Below, piece by piece: positions 45,883-54,022 of a stretch of DNA of 64,000 nt. How positions within the stretch are numbered: position 1 is the stretch's first letter; each line of letters begins with the position of its first letter. The DNA is from Pseudomonadota bacterium (lineage in GTDB: Bacteria > Desulfobacterota > Desulfobacteria > Desulfobacterales > JAHIVH01): the NCBI GenBank assembly GCA_018816735.1, contig JAHIVH010000073.1, forward strand, positions 62,001 through 126,000. Direction: 5' to 3'. A program made the position numbers and the translations under genes. The notes under the pieces were generated by a model. It was not told the origin of the DNA and made no database searches. It saw nothing but the letters and a program-made list of their open reading frames with translations.

Positions 45883-47277
45883 ATGGCTGAAAAACCCTGG
45901 GAAGGCAGATTTACCGAAAAAACGGACCGATGCGTGGAAGCATTCACGTCTTCCATACGGACGGACAGTCGATTGTATCACCACGACATTGAAGGAAGCA
46001 AGGCGCATTGCCGGATGCTTGCCAAACAAATGATCATCACAGAAGAAGAATCCTCGTTGATGGTCAATGGACTTGGTGAAATAAAAATGGAAATAGAAGA
46101 CGGCCGATTTCAATATGATGACTGTCTTGAAGATATCCATATGCACATCGAAACCCGTCTTACCGAAAAAATCGGTGATGTGGCCAAAAAGCTCCATACG
46201 GCCAGAAGCAGAAACGACCAGGTGGCCCTGGATGTGAGAATGTATTTGAGAGATGAAACGAAATCGATCATCACGTATCTCCTTGAGTTAAGGGGTGTGA
46301 TCGTATCCATGGCCAAAACGCATCAGGGCGTTGTTCTGGCCGGATATACCCATCTTCAACGGGCGCAACCCGTCCTTTTATCCCATCATCTTCTGGCCTA
46401 TTATGAAATGTTTACAAGAGATCAGGAAAGGCTTCAGGATGCACTGAAACGGATCAATGTCATGCCCCTGGGAAGTGCTGCTCTCGCAGGCACCACGTAT
46501 CCCATAGACCGGGATTATGTGGCTTCTCTTCTTGGGTTTCCTGAAATTTCAAGAAACAGCATGGATGCGGTGTCTGATAGGGATTTCATGATCGAGTTTC
46601 TGTCAATTGCCAGTATCTCCATGATGCATTTGTCACGCTTTTCAGAAGAACTGATTTTATGGTCTTCCGCCGAATTTTCCTTTATCGAGATATCCGATGC
46701 ATTTACGACCGGAAGCAGCATTATGCCTCAAAAGAAAAATCCCGATATCCCTGAACTTGTCCGGGGAAAGACAGGAAGGGTCTTTGGAGATTTTTTTGCC
46801 GTTTTAACGATGATGAAGTCATTGCCTCTTGCCTACAACCGGGATATGCAGGAAGACAAGCCCCCGTTGTTTGATGCGATTGACACACTAAAAGCATGCC
46901 TTGACATTTATATCAGAATGCTTCCGGCCATAAAGGTCAACAAGGACCGGATGGAAAAATCGACTACCACGGGTTTTATCAATGCCACGGATATGGCGGA
47001 TTATCTGGCAGGAAAGGGCATGCCCTTTCGGGAAGCCCATAGTGTCACCGGAAAGGCCGTTTCCTATGCATTGTCAAAGAAAAAAGAACTTCACGACCTC
47101 ACTATAGACGAAATAAAATCTTTTTCAGAATTGATTTCTGAGGATATTTTTGAGTTCCTGAAAACAGATCAGGTGATCAACCGGAGAATTTCAAAAGGGG
47201 GCACCGCAAGTGAAAGTGTCAGGAACCAGATCACTGTGGCTGAAAAAAGAATCAAACAGGACCGAAAGGCATATTAA
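45883..47277 (+). CDS. argH: argininosuccinate lyase
   Basis: A 464-residue fumarase/aspartase superfamily enzyme that releases arginine and fumarate. It has LHTARSRNDQVALD, the catalytic-loop signature GSSIMPQKKNPD and TAGRVF-like text read here as GKTGRVFGDFF. The ATG at 45883 is preferred over a GTG two codons earlier because GGAAAG then sits at a better distance. It ends the arginine run; the next small lipoprotein gene starts 7 bp later. Confidence 0.96.
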   Translation: MAEKPWEGRFTEKTDRCVEAFTSSIRTDSRLYHHDIEGSKAHCRMLAKQMIITEEESSLMVNGLGEIKMEIEDGRFQYDDCLEDIHMHIETRLTEKIGDVAKKLHTARSRNDQVALDVRMYLRDETKSIITYLLELRGVIVSMAKTHQGVVLAGYTHLQRAQPVLLSHHLLAYYEMFTRDQERLQDALKRINVMPLGSAALAGTTYPIDRDYVASLLGFPEISRNSMDAVSDRDFMIEFLSIASISMMHLSRFSEELILWSSAEFSFIEISDAFTTGSSIMPQKKNPDIPELVRGKTGRVFGDFFAVLTMMKSLPLAYNRDMQEDKPPLFDAIDTLKACLDIYIRMLPAIKVNKDRMEKSTTTGFINATDMADYLAGKGMPFREAHSVTGKAVSYALSKKKELHDLTIDEIKSFSELISEDIFEFLKTDQVINRRISKGGTASESVRNQITVAEKRIKQDRKAY

Positions 47278-47284
47278 AAAAATC

Positions 47285-47731
47285 ATGAAACGAACCATCC
47301 GGAAAAAGGCGTTTGTCACCGGTTTTTTTTTTATAGTATGCCTTTCAGTGGGACTCTTTGCAAGCTGCGGCAAGAAAACCCTTCCTGTGCCGCCCACTCC
47401 TTTTGATCCGCCATCTGTGGAACAATTAAGTTATGCCATTGATGGAAATATCGTTACCCTTTCATGGTTATTTACGGAGAAAGCAGGCAAAAAAGAAATA
47501 CCTGTTTCAGGGTTTTTTGTGTATCGGGCAAAATTGAAACTGGCTGAAGGCCTCTGTGAAGGGTGCCCGGTCAAATTCAGGCGTATTGCCGAGATTCGCT
47601 ACGGCAGTGAATCAAAATATGCGTTCAGAGAATCCATTTCAGCCGGTAACAGATATATATATAAGGTGACGCCTTTTTCCGATAATGGCATGAAAGGGAA
47701 TTTGCCGGCAACCGTTCAGTTCGAATTTTGA
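47285..47731 (+). CDS. small lipoprotein with LptM-like start and a fibronectin-like domain
   Basis: A 148-residue lipoprotein. A basic N-terminus, a hydrophobic stretch and a lipobox-like FASC are followed by GKKTLPVPPTPFDPP, reminiscent of the short LptM (YifL) lipoproteins found beside arg/lys genes. Unlike LptM it continues with about 100 residues that look like one fibronectin-type III fold (PVSGFFVYRAK, YIYKVTPFSDNG). The ATG lies just past argH with no clear ribosome site, so expression probably depends on argH translation. Confidence 0.7.
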   Translation: MKRTIRKKAFVTGFFFIVCLSVGLFASCGKKTLPVPPTPFDPPSVEQLSYAIDGNIVTLSWLFTEKAGKKEIPVSGFFVYRAKLKLAEGLCEGCPVKFRRIAEIRYGSESKYAFRESISAGNRYIYKVTPFSDNGMKGNLPATVQFEF

Positions 47732-47738
47732 ATGCCCT

Positions 47739-48233
47739 ATGGAAATGTGTTATATCAGTGTGGGATCAAATATCGGTGACAAGCTGTTGAATTGCAACAA
47801 AGGGATCGATGCGATTGAACAGAATACACCTTCGGTAATTATTGCCCGGTCCAGGTTTTACCGGACAGAGCCTGTTGACTTCACCGATCAGAGCTGGTTC
47901 ATCAACGGTGTGGTTAAAATTGAAACCTCCCTTGAACCGATAGCCCTTTTTCATGCACTTAAAGCCATTGAAAAAGAGGCCGGCACAACAGAAAAGATCG
48001 TCCGGTTCGGCCCGCGCGTGCTTGACCTGGATATTCTTCTTTACGGTAACCAGGTAATCAACATGCCGGAGTTGATCATTCCGCATCCCCGGATGGATAA
48101 AAGGCGTTTTGTTTTGCAGCCTCTTTGTGATATAGATGCCGGAATGGAACATCCGGTTTTAAAAAAGGAGATGGCGCAATTGTTGATGGCGATAACCGAT
48201 CCCGGCCAAAAGGTGATGGCACTGTATCAATGA
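47739..48233 (+). CDS. folK: 6-hydroxymethyl-7,8-dihydropterin pyrophosphokinase
   Basis: A 164-residue HPPK of folate synthesis. It starts YISVGSNIGDKLLNC, has FYRTEPVDFTDQSWFINGVVKIET and the signature RFGPRVLDLDILLYG with the catalytic aspartates. The PHPRMDKRRFVLQPL box completes it. It lies 7 bp after the lipoprotein gene and overlaps the next ORF by 4 bp. Confidence 0.95.
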   Translation: MEMCYISVGSNIGDKLLNCNKGIDAIEQNTPSVIIARSRFYRTEPVDFTDQSWFINGVVKIETSLEPIALFHALKAIEKEAGTTEKIVRFGPRVLDLDILLYGNQVINMPELIIPHPRMDKRRFVLQPLCDIDAGMEHPVLKKEMAQLLMAITDPGQKVMALYQ

Positions 48234-48496
48234 GCAGAATTATTTTTTTCATAATGTTGTATCTTCTATACAGGGCGATTAAATCATGGTACCTTTCGAA
48301 TTTTTCTACTGACCCGGAAAAGGTGTCAGGAAAAAAAGAGGGGAGCCGCGAAGATTCAGCTGATCTGATGATCCAGGATCCCTATTGCAAAATATATTTT
48401 CCCCGAAGAGAAGGGGTGCACTTGAAAGCAGACGGCAGGGATCTTTATTTTTGCAGTGAAAAATGTAAGAATGGCTATTTGTCCACATTAAAATAG
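48230..48496 (+). CDS. small membrane-anchored protein with a TRASH/YHS-like Cys motif
   Basis: An 88-residue protein. One N-terminal hydrophobic helix (about 3-17) is followed by a charged linker. A C-terminal segment reads DPYCKIYFPRREG and then LYFCSEKCKNGYL. The C-x(n)-C-x3-C spacing resembles the PP0621/TRASH-like metal-binding knuckles. The role is unknown; metal sensing or delivery is possible. It overlaps folK by ATGA, so it is expressed with it. Confidence 0.7.
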   Translation: MSRIIFFIMLYLLYRAIKSWYLSNFSTDPEKVSGKKEGSREDSADLMIQDPYCKIYFPRREGVHLKADGRDLYFCSEKCKNGYLSTLK

Positions 48497-48527
48497 ATGA
48501 AGAATACACGATCAGGAGGCGTTTTAG

Positions 48528-49172
48528 ATGAAGTTTTTTATTGATACGGCAAACATAAAAGAGATCAGGGAGGCGAACAGTATGGGCATGGTCGATGGGG
48601 TTACGACCAATCCGTCACTGATTGCAAAAGAAAAAGGTGAGTTTATTGATATTATTAAAGAAATATGCTCGGTTGTGGACGGCCCCGTCAGTGCGGAGGT
48701 CATCAGCCTCGATGTTGAGGGGATGGTCAGGGAAGCACGGGACCTGGCAAAAATCAGCGATAATATCGTCGTTAAAATTCCCATGACCACAGATGGCTTG
48801 AAGGCCACACGGATTCTTTCTGATGAAGGGATCAACACAAATGTGACGCTTGTTTTCTCCCCGATCCAGGCATTGATGGCCGCGAAAGCAGGGGCGACTT
48901 ATGTGAGTCCGTTTGTGGGGCGCCTTGATGATCTGGCTCAGGATGGGATGGTTTTGATTGAGCAGATCATTGACATCTACAACAACTACGGGTATGAAAC
49001 GGAGATTATTGTGGCAAGTGTCAGAAATCCGATTCATGTGCTGGATGCCGCCCTCATGGGCGCAGATGTGGCAACGATTCCTTTTGATGTGCTTTCAAAA
49101 CTTGCGGCTCATCCGTTAACAGATAAAGGGATTAAGGCTTTTTTGAGTGACTGGGAAAAGAAAAACAAATAA
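48528..49172 (+). CDS. TalC/FSA-type transaldolase
   Basis: A 214-residue small aldolase of the transaldolase/fructose-6-phosphate aldolase family. It has [29 protein letters not shown], the Schiff-base lysine in NIVVKIPMT, and [14 protein letters not shown]. Members act in the non-oxidative pentose phosphate pathway or as FSA; the split cannot be made by eye. A strong AGGAGGCG ribosome site precedes the ATG. Confidence 0.93.
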   Translation: MKFFIDTANIKEIREANSMGMVDGVTTNPSLIAKEKGEFIDIIKEICSVVDGPVSAEVISLDVEGMVREARDLAKISDNIVVKIPMTTDGLKATRILSDEGINTNVTLVFSPIQALMAAKAGATYVSPFVGRLDDLAQDGMVLIEQIIDIYNNYGYETEIIVASVRNPIHVLDAALMGADVATIPFDVLSKLAAHPLTDKGIKAFLSDWEKKNK

Positions 49173-49195
49173 ACGGATCCGCCAAATTAAAGAAA

Positions 49196-49762
49196 ATGAT
49201 CTTAAATAAAGGTACCATCAATCTGATAACCCATCCCAACATACTCACCCTTGCGCGCGTGGCAGCCATTCCTCTTTTTGTTGGTCTTCTTATCTTTCCC
49301 AACAGGCTGTGCACGGCTCTGGCCGCACTTCTATTTTCCGCAGCAGCCATCACAGATTATTTTGACGGGTATTATGCGAGAGCACGCGGGCTTGTATCCA
49401 ATTTCGGAAAAATGATGGATCCGCTGGCGGACAAGCTGATGGTTTCCTCTGCATTGATTATGCTTGTGTCCCATAACTGGGTGCCTGCATGGATGATCTG
49501 CATCATTATCGGAAGAGAGCTGGCCGTGACCGGACTTCGGGTAGTCGTTGCGGACAGTGGTGAAGATGCGTCCGCATCCATGCTAGGCAAATATAAAACC
49601 GGTTTTCAGATTGCGGCGATTATACCGCTGTTGATCCATTTTTCTTATTTTGGAATCAATTTTAGTGCCATTGGCATGTTCTTCCTCTGGTGTGCGCTTG
49701 TCTTTACAATATGGTCGGGCGCGGATTACTTTGTTAATTTCAGAAAACTTCTTAAATCATGA
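49196..49762 (+). CDS. pgsA: CDP-diacylglycerol-glycerol-3-phosphate 3-phosphatidyltransferase
   Basis: A 188-residue CDP-alcohol phosphatidyltransferase that commits to phosphatidylglycerol. The catalytic pattern D-x2-D-G-x2-A-R-x8-G-x3-D-x3-D is complete in ITDYFDGYYARARG and FGKMMDPLADKL. About four to six membrane helices are visible. The start lies in HPNILTLARVAAIP context, as expected. Two tRNA genes follow 50 bp later. Confidence 0.95.
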   Translation: MILNKGTINLITHPNILTLARVAAIPLFVGLLIFPNRLCTALAALLFSAAAITDYFDGYYARARGLVSNFGKMMDPLADKLMVSSALIMLVSHNWVPAWMICIIIGRELAVTGLRVVVADSGEDASASMLGKYKTGFQIAAIIPLLIHFSYFGINFSAIGMFFLWCALVFTIWSGADYFVNFRKLLKS

Positions 49763-49770
49763 ATTTTTTA

Positions 49771-49799
49771 TTGACAAAGGCGGACTGAAAAGATAGTTA
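49771..49799 (+). promoter_or_regulatory. promoter for the tRNA pair
   Basis: A perfect -35 TTGACA (49771-49776), a 17-nt spacer and a weak -10-like TAGTTA (49794-49799) place the start near 49806, just before tRNA-Gly. Confidence 0.5.
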
Positions 49800-49812
49800 A
49801 ACTTCTCGTTGA

Positions 49813-49887
<75 letters not shown>

Positions 49888-49898
49888 TTTTTTTTTAT

Positions 49899-49972
49899 GG
49901 CGGCTTGGCCAAGTGGTAAGGCAGAGGCCTGCAAAGCCTTTATCTCCGGTTCAAATCCGGAAGCCGCCTCCA
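49899..49972 (+). tRNA. tRNA-Cys (GCA)
   Basis: Acceptor GGCGGCT / AGCCGCC, anticodon stem GAGGC / GCCTT around loop CTGCAAA (anticodon GCA), T loop GTTCAAAT, discriminator T and encoded CCA. It is 11 bp from tRNA-Gly and surely co-transcribed. Confidence 0.97.
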
Positions 49973-49993
49973 GTTTTAATTCATGGATTCCAG

Positions 49994-50016
49994 GGCAGCT
50001 TTAAGCTGCCTTTTTT
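49994..50016 (+). terminator. terminator of the tRNA transcript
   Basis: A 7-bp GC-rich stem, GGCAGCT / AGCTGCC, with a 3-nt loop and a run of six T residues, 21 bp after tRNA-Cys. Confidence 0.88.
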
Positions 50017-50096
50017 ATTGCTGCAGATACGCACATGCCATCAAATTTTGACCCAGCCTGCCTATTTCCCTTGAAATCCTTATAAAATACAATAAT

Positions 50097-50125
50097 TTGA
50101 CAATAAAATAACTTTAGATTATAGT
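50097..50125 (+). promoter_or_regulatory. strong sigma-70-type promoter
   Basis: TTGACA (50097-50102), a 17-nt spacer and TATAGT (50120-50125), with a predicted start near 50132. It drives a leader of about 147 nt before the 51-codon ORF at 50279 and possibly the lipoprotein gene at 50486. Confidence 0.7.
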
Positions 50126-50214
50126 TTGAGTAAAAAGTTTAACTGCTTGGTCGTCTATTAAATCTGTGTTAATAAAAAGAGGTAATGAGACGGTTGAAAA
50201 GGAGGCGGAGAAGA

Positions 50215-50273
50215 TACAGTTACCGTTGATAGGACTGGATGATAAACCATCCATAACTGTAGCGTTTATCCAT
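50215..50273 (+). promoter_or_regulatory. bistable RNA leader element
   Basis: State A: an outer stem TACAGTTA (50215-50222) with TAACTGTA (50254-50261), and an inner stem TGGATG (50236-50241) with CATCCA (50248-50253). State B: ATGATAAAC (50239-50247) with GTTTATCCAT (50264-50273), one bulged C. The two states share bases and exclude each other. The element ends 5 nt before the ATG at 50279. It matches no riboswitch class I can recall. Confidence 0.45.
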
Positions 50274-50278
50274 TGTGC

Positions 50279-50434
50279 ATGAAAACTATAAATGTTAAAA
50301 AGACCAAAAAAGATGAATATGGCATTCTCGAGCGCTTTGAGAAGGAAATGGATAAGCTGATCAGGCGTACAGAGCAGAAAATGGATAAACTGATAGATCA
50401 GACCCAGAAAAAGTTAAAAGAAATTAATGGTTAA
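50279..50434 (+). CDS. possible 51-residue coiled-coil microprotein
   Basis: An ATG-to-TAA frame of 51 codons rich in Lys and Glu. The second half repeats MDKLI twice (KEMDKLIRRTEQ, QKMDKLIDQTQ) at an 11-residue-type period, suggesting one amphipathic helix able to self-associate. There is no ribosome site. Instead a 38-codon frame, GTG at 50166 to TGA at 50282, ends in ATGA overlap with this ATG, so coupled translation is conceivable. The product is not recognised. Confidence 0.45.
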   Translation: MKTINVKKTKKDEYGILERFEKEMDKLIRRTEQKMDKLIDQTQKKLKEING

Positions 50435-50485
50435 TTTCTTTATTTCATTTCCTTTTTAAAAACCAACAACCCATCCCTAAGAAAA

Positions 50486-51589
50486 ATGATGATACAGGAC
50501 TTCAGTGCTTTTCAATGCAAGCCTAACCCGGCACATCTTTGCAGGACGTTTATTACGTTTATTGCGATTCTGATTTTTCTATCGGTTGTTTTTGGTTGTT
50601 CAACAGGTTCCAAAAAGAACGATTCAGGCAGCCAGGAAACATATGGGGCTGAATTGGTTGTTGGGCCTTCAGGTGGCCACCTTTCGATTACAGATACGGA
50701 AAGCACCCTTTATCGTGTTGGCATAAATATCCCCGAGGGTGCATTGAGTGAAGATAAAAAGGTGACTTTGTCTGCTTTGGAGAGCCAGGTCAACCTGCCT
50801 TATAATTACATTCAGGCATCCCGGACAATCGATTTCGGCCCGGATGGCACTCTATTCAACATTCCGGTTGAGATAACCCTGCCGTACAAGGATAATGACA
50901 ATGATGGCATTATTGATGGCACGTATCTCTCTGAAACAGGTATCGGTGCACTGTTTTACAATGATGCAGGAAATGGATGGGAGGCGGTCACCATTTCCAA
51001 TGTGGATACAGTTGACAATACGGTCACAGTGATGGCGTCTCATTTTACACTTTTTCTCGTTTTTGTTGACCCTCAGGGTACGGGTGCTGACACGGAAGTC
51101 AACCTAATCCTGCCGGGTGAATATTTTGTGGGAGAGCCGGAATTCCTGAATGGCAACCTGATTCAAGTGGGGTGCATCAATCGTCAGGGAGCGCGGTGCG
51201 GGAATCCCTATTACCTGACAGTCCGGCATTTTGATAATATTAACCCTGCAGCGGTCATTGATCGTTTTCCCACAACCAATACCGGTCCTGCAGCTACGAT
51301 TGATGATGATGGTATGTCAGCCACATTTGATGCCGATCAAATTTTTGAGAAAGTATTGAGATCCGGCAGTGCCACCATGTGGCAATGGGAATCTGAATTC
51401 AATGTTCATACGCGTCTGTGGAATTTCGATGTTTTGGATGATGAGAATGTGGTTTCGGTTAACGGCATATATTCGAGCATTGAGGTTCTGGCAAACGGTC
51501 AGGTCAAAATTTCCTGGGGGTTTGATATTTTTACGAAGTTTATTATCGGAGATCAGGTCGTTATTGCATTCGAAGCCTACTATAAATAA
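50486..51589 (+). CDS. lipoprotein with ZU5-like domain
   Basis: A 367-residue predicted lipoprotein. A hydrophobic signal (about 21-37) ends in the lipobox VFGC. Residues about 50-190 read like a ZU5-type beta domain: VVGPSGGHLSITDTES, INIPEGALSEDKKVTLSAL and TLFNIPVEITLPYKDND, the last resembling a calcium-binding thrombospondin-3-like stretch (DNDNDGIIDG). The second half is unrecognised beta-rich sequence with one CxnC pair. It is probably exposed at the outer membrane. Ribosome-site support for the start is weak. Confidence 0.75.
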   Translation: MMIQDFSAFQCKPNPAHLCRTFITFIAILIFLSVVFGCSTGSKKNDSGSQETYGAELVVGPSGGHLSITDTESTLYRVGINIPEGALSEDKKVTLSALESQVNLPYNYIQASRTIDFGPDGTLFNIPVEITLPYKDNDNDGIIDGTYLSETGIGALFYNDAGNGWEAVTISNVDTVDNTVTVMASHFTLFLVFVDPQGTGADTEVNLILPGEYFVGEPEFLNGNLIQVGCINRQGARCGNPYYLTVRHFDNINPAAVIDRFPTTNTGPAATIDDDGMSATFDADQIFEKVLRSGSATMWQWESEFNVHTRLWNFDVLDDENVVSVNGIYSSIEVLANGQVKISWGFDIFTKFIIGDQVVIAFEAYYK

Positions 51590-51648
51590 TTGGTTTGAGT
51601 CTGCATTTTGTGATTTAATTAATCACATCTGGTGGGTGAAGATTCTCT

Positions 51649-51677
51649 TTGACAGGCTCGTTTATTTCCAATATAAA
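51649..51677 (+). promoter_or_regulatory. sigma-70-type promoter of the PilZ gene
   Basis: TTGACA (51649-51654), a 17-nt spacer and TATAAA (51672-51677). The predicted start near 51684 gives a leader of about 67 nt before the ATG at 51751. Confidence 0.7.
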
Positions 51678-51750
51678 GGTGCCCAAGTAATTTGGTTTTG
51701 CCTCTGTTTTATTCATACAGTACGCTGAATCGATACTTAAAGGATTTTGA

Positions 51751-52176
51751 ATGCGTTTATCTGAAAATTTCGAGGAGCGCCGTGAGCACCATAGATACAA
51801 GGTGCGGGCAAATATATTTGCAGGAATCGGCCCCAGTTCTGTAAAAATAGGCCAGATACTTGATGTCAGCCGGGGCGGCATGGCCTTCAAAAGCACAGAT
51901 CAGAAGACCAAATTCTTCCAGTCCGCAGAATTATCCATTATTGTTGATGATGAAGAGCTTAATATTAATGTCGTCCCTTTCAAGTTCAGGGCCAAAATGG
52001 TTGCGGTAACCGATATGTCGAACCGGAACCCGTTCAACTTCACCAAATCCAGACGATTTTCAGTCGAGTTTGAGGAATTATCCGATCACCAGATTTTTTG
52101 GCTTGACTATTTTATCAGAAATCATACCATTAGCAAGGTTTCGGAAGACATCAGCGCCCCGATTGTTAAAAACTGA
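51751..52176 (+). CDS. PilZ-domain protein (c-di-GMP receptor)
   Basis: A 141-residue stand-alone PilZ domain. The c-di-GMP motifs are present: RREHHR (RxxxR, about residues 10-15) and DVSRGGMAF (DxSxxG, near 38-43). The rest follows the PilZ beta barrel with a C-terminal helix (IFWLDYFIRNH). It probably relays c-di-GMP to surface motility or polysaccharide export, fitting the pilin and glycan genes in the window. Its partner is not visible. Confidence 0.88.
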   Translation: MRLSENFEERREHHRYKVRANIFAGIGPSSVKIGQILDVSRGGMAFKSTDQKTKFFQSAELSIIVDDEELNINVVPFKFRAKMVAVTDMSNRNPFNFTKSRRFSVEFEELSDHQIFWLDYFIRNHTISKVSEDISAPIVKN

Positions 52177-52274
52177 GCGATCCTTTTTTTCCGTGCCTTG
52201 AATCTATTCACTAACATGACAAACAATTTTGACAACAGCTTTCTCATTCAATGAAAGGTTAAGTGGAGACGTTT

Positions 52275-53180
52275 ATGACATCCGGCAAACACACAGAAAG
52301 ATTATTTCCCGTTATCGGGCTTTCTTTATTAATGATGATGATTGTATATTTTGTCTCAGGCTGCAGCATCAAACTGAAGGACGATGATGTCTATGAGGCG
52401 AGCGGCAATTATATATACGATTATATAAGTGGTTCAAATTATTTGATTTTGGATGTAGATGATTCGAATTTCCCGGAAGACTGTAAACTTGATGAAGAAA
52501 TCATTCAGTTTAAAGGCGTATCCGCAGGCTCGGAAGAGATGACGCTGCCAGCTACGAGTGACTCAGATTTTTTTGGCGAGAAGACGACCTGGGAGCGAAA
52601 GGGAGACAGCTCTTCGTCAGACATTGAAGGAACATGGAAATTAACCGTTGATGATGACAAGGATATAACCCTTGAATTGACACTTGATTCTGATGGAACA
52701 TTTACGCTGGAAGCCAAAAATTTATCATGCGATGACTTTCTTGCCACGACTGTCGATACGGATAACTCAAGTAACGATCAGGGGTTTATCAATGTGGGAG
52801 GTACATGGAAATTCACCTTCAAGAATAGCGATGACCTTGCCGAGGAGATCATTGACTACGTGCTTGCCACAGCATCGGATGATACCTTTACGCTTACACG
52901 CTCAGATGCTGATCCCGAAGACACGTGGTATCGATGGGTCGGCACACGATCTGTCAATACGTTTAGTCATTACACGATAGACACTTTTGAATACTACACT
53001 GATGAAGAAAGCGGCGAGGATGAATTCAGTCCGGGAACCTATACCTCAAAAATGACATATACACTGACCAGAGAAGATGAGTTTGAAGACGGCACGCTGA
53101 AAGAAACCTGGGATTTTGATGACACGGAAAAATCGACCGTCACGAAGAATTACACATTCACCGGTCAAAAATCAGAGTGA
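52275..53180 (+). CDS. acidic lipoprotein with repeated GTWK-type beta motif
   Basis: A 301-residue predicted lipoprotein with a signal ending in lipobox VSGC. The mature protein is very acidic. Two segments share a pattern: IEGTWKLTVDDDKDITLEL and then VGGTWKFTFKNSDDLAEEI, each followed by TFTL, as in lipocalin-like surface domains. ATG is chosen because GTGGAG is 6 nt upstream; an in-frame GTG lies within that site. Function unknown. Confidence 0.7.
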   Translation: MTSGKHTERLFPVIGLSLLMMMIVYFVSGCSIKLKDDDVYEASGNYIYDYISGSNYLILDVDDSNFPEDCKLDEEIIQFKGVSAGSEEMTLPATSDSDFFGEKTTWERKGDSSSSDIEGTWKLTVDDDKDITLELTLDSDGTFTLEAKNLSCDDFLATTVDTDNSSNDQGFINVGGTWKFTFKNSDDLAEEIIDYVLATASDDTFTLTRSDADPEDTWYRWVGTRSVNTFSHYTIDTFEYYTDEESGEDEFSPGTYTSKMTYTLTREDEFEDGTLKETWDFDDTEKSTVTKNYTFTGQKSE

Positions 53181-53215
53181 CTCTAGGAAAAATGCATTAA
53201 ACCGGAGAAAAACAA

Positions 53216-53881
53216 ATGAAAATTATCAGCCTCACAGACATACACGGCAGGATTGCCGTCCTTTCAAAAATGGAGGCGATTATCCGGGATGCGGATCTGG
53301 TACTTGTGACAGGCGATATTACCCATTTCGGACACCGGGATGTTGCAAAACAGGTATTGGACACCATCCGGGAAATCAACCCCCATGTCCTTGCAGTGTC
53401 CGGAAATTGCGATTATCAGGATATAGACGATTATCTGACCGTTGAAAATCTGTCCATTCATGGGAAAGGCGTGGTAAAGGACGGTATCGGCATCATGGGC
53501 GTTGGCGCGTCTTTACCCACGCCATTTAATACGCCCAATGAAATGCCTGAAGGTGATTTTGAAACCTGTCTTGTTCAGGCAAAAAATGATCTCCCGGATA
53601 GCACGCCATTCATTATGGTTTCTCACCAACCCCCTTTTGAGACCACAACCGATAAAATAAGTACGGGCGTTCATGTGGGCAGCCATACGGTAAGGGCATT
53701 TATCGACCGGTTTCAACCTCTCGTATGCTTTACAGGCCATATTCATGAATCTGTAGGCAAAGACTATATAAAGGATACGGTTATTTTAAATCCCGGCCCC
53801 TCAGGCGCAGGGAATTACGCATATGTGGAATTGAATAACGATCGTGTCGGGACTGCCGATATTCGCAGCATACCTGTTTGA
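53216..53881 (+). CDS. calcineurin-like metallophosphoesterase
   Basis: A 221-residue metallophosphoesterase with all five blocks: DIHGR, VTGDITHFG, SGNCDY, VSHQPP and GHIHES. It is close in type to YfcE/archaeal phosphoesterases, and likely hydrolyses small phosphodiesters or nucleotides. No ligand can be read. GGAGAAAA precedes the ATG. Confidence 0.9.
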   Translation: MKIISLTDIHGRIAVLSKMEAIIRDADLVLVTGDITHFGHRDVAKQVLDTIREINPHVLAVSGNCDYQDIDDYLTVENLSIHGKGVVKDGIGIMGVGASLPTPFNTPNEMPEGDFETCLVQAKNDLPDSTPFIMVSHQPPFETTTDKISTGVHVGSHTVRAFIDRFQPLVCFTGHIHESVGKDYIKDTVILNPGPSGAGNYAYVELNNDRVGTADIRSIPV

Positions 53882-54022
53882 TTTCAAAAATAACAATTTG
53901 AGTTTATCGCGATTATTTGATAGGTTTCTTCGCTTTGGTGATGTTTGTTGTCAATGATGACCGTCTAAAAAAAGGCGCATCATGCATGAGTTTTTAATCA
54001 GATGACACGTAAGGAGTTTCTA

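Noticed and set aside
50236..50269. A pseudoknot between the inner hairpin loop ATAAAC and GTTTAT downstream
   Set aside because: All six loop bases would be paired and the 2-nt linker could not span the 14 bp of stacked stems. I treat the two pairings as alternative states.
51609..51627. TGTGA...TCACA dyad as a CRP/FNR-type site
   Set aside because: The half-sites are 9 bp apart instead of 6, and the dyad lies between a gene end and a promoter without conserved flanks.
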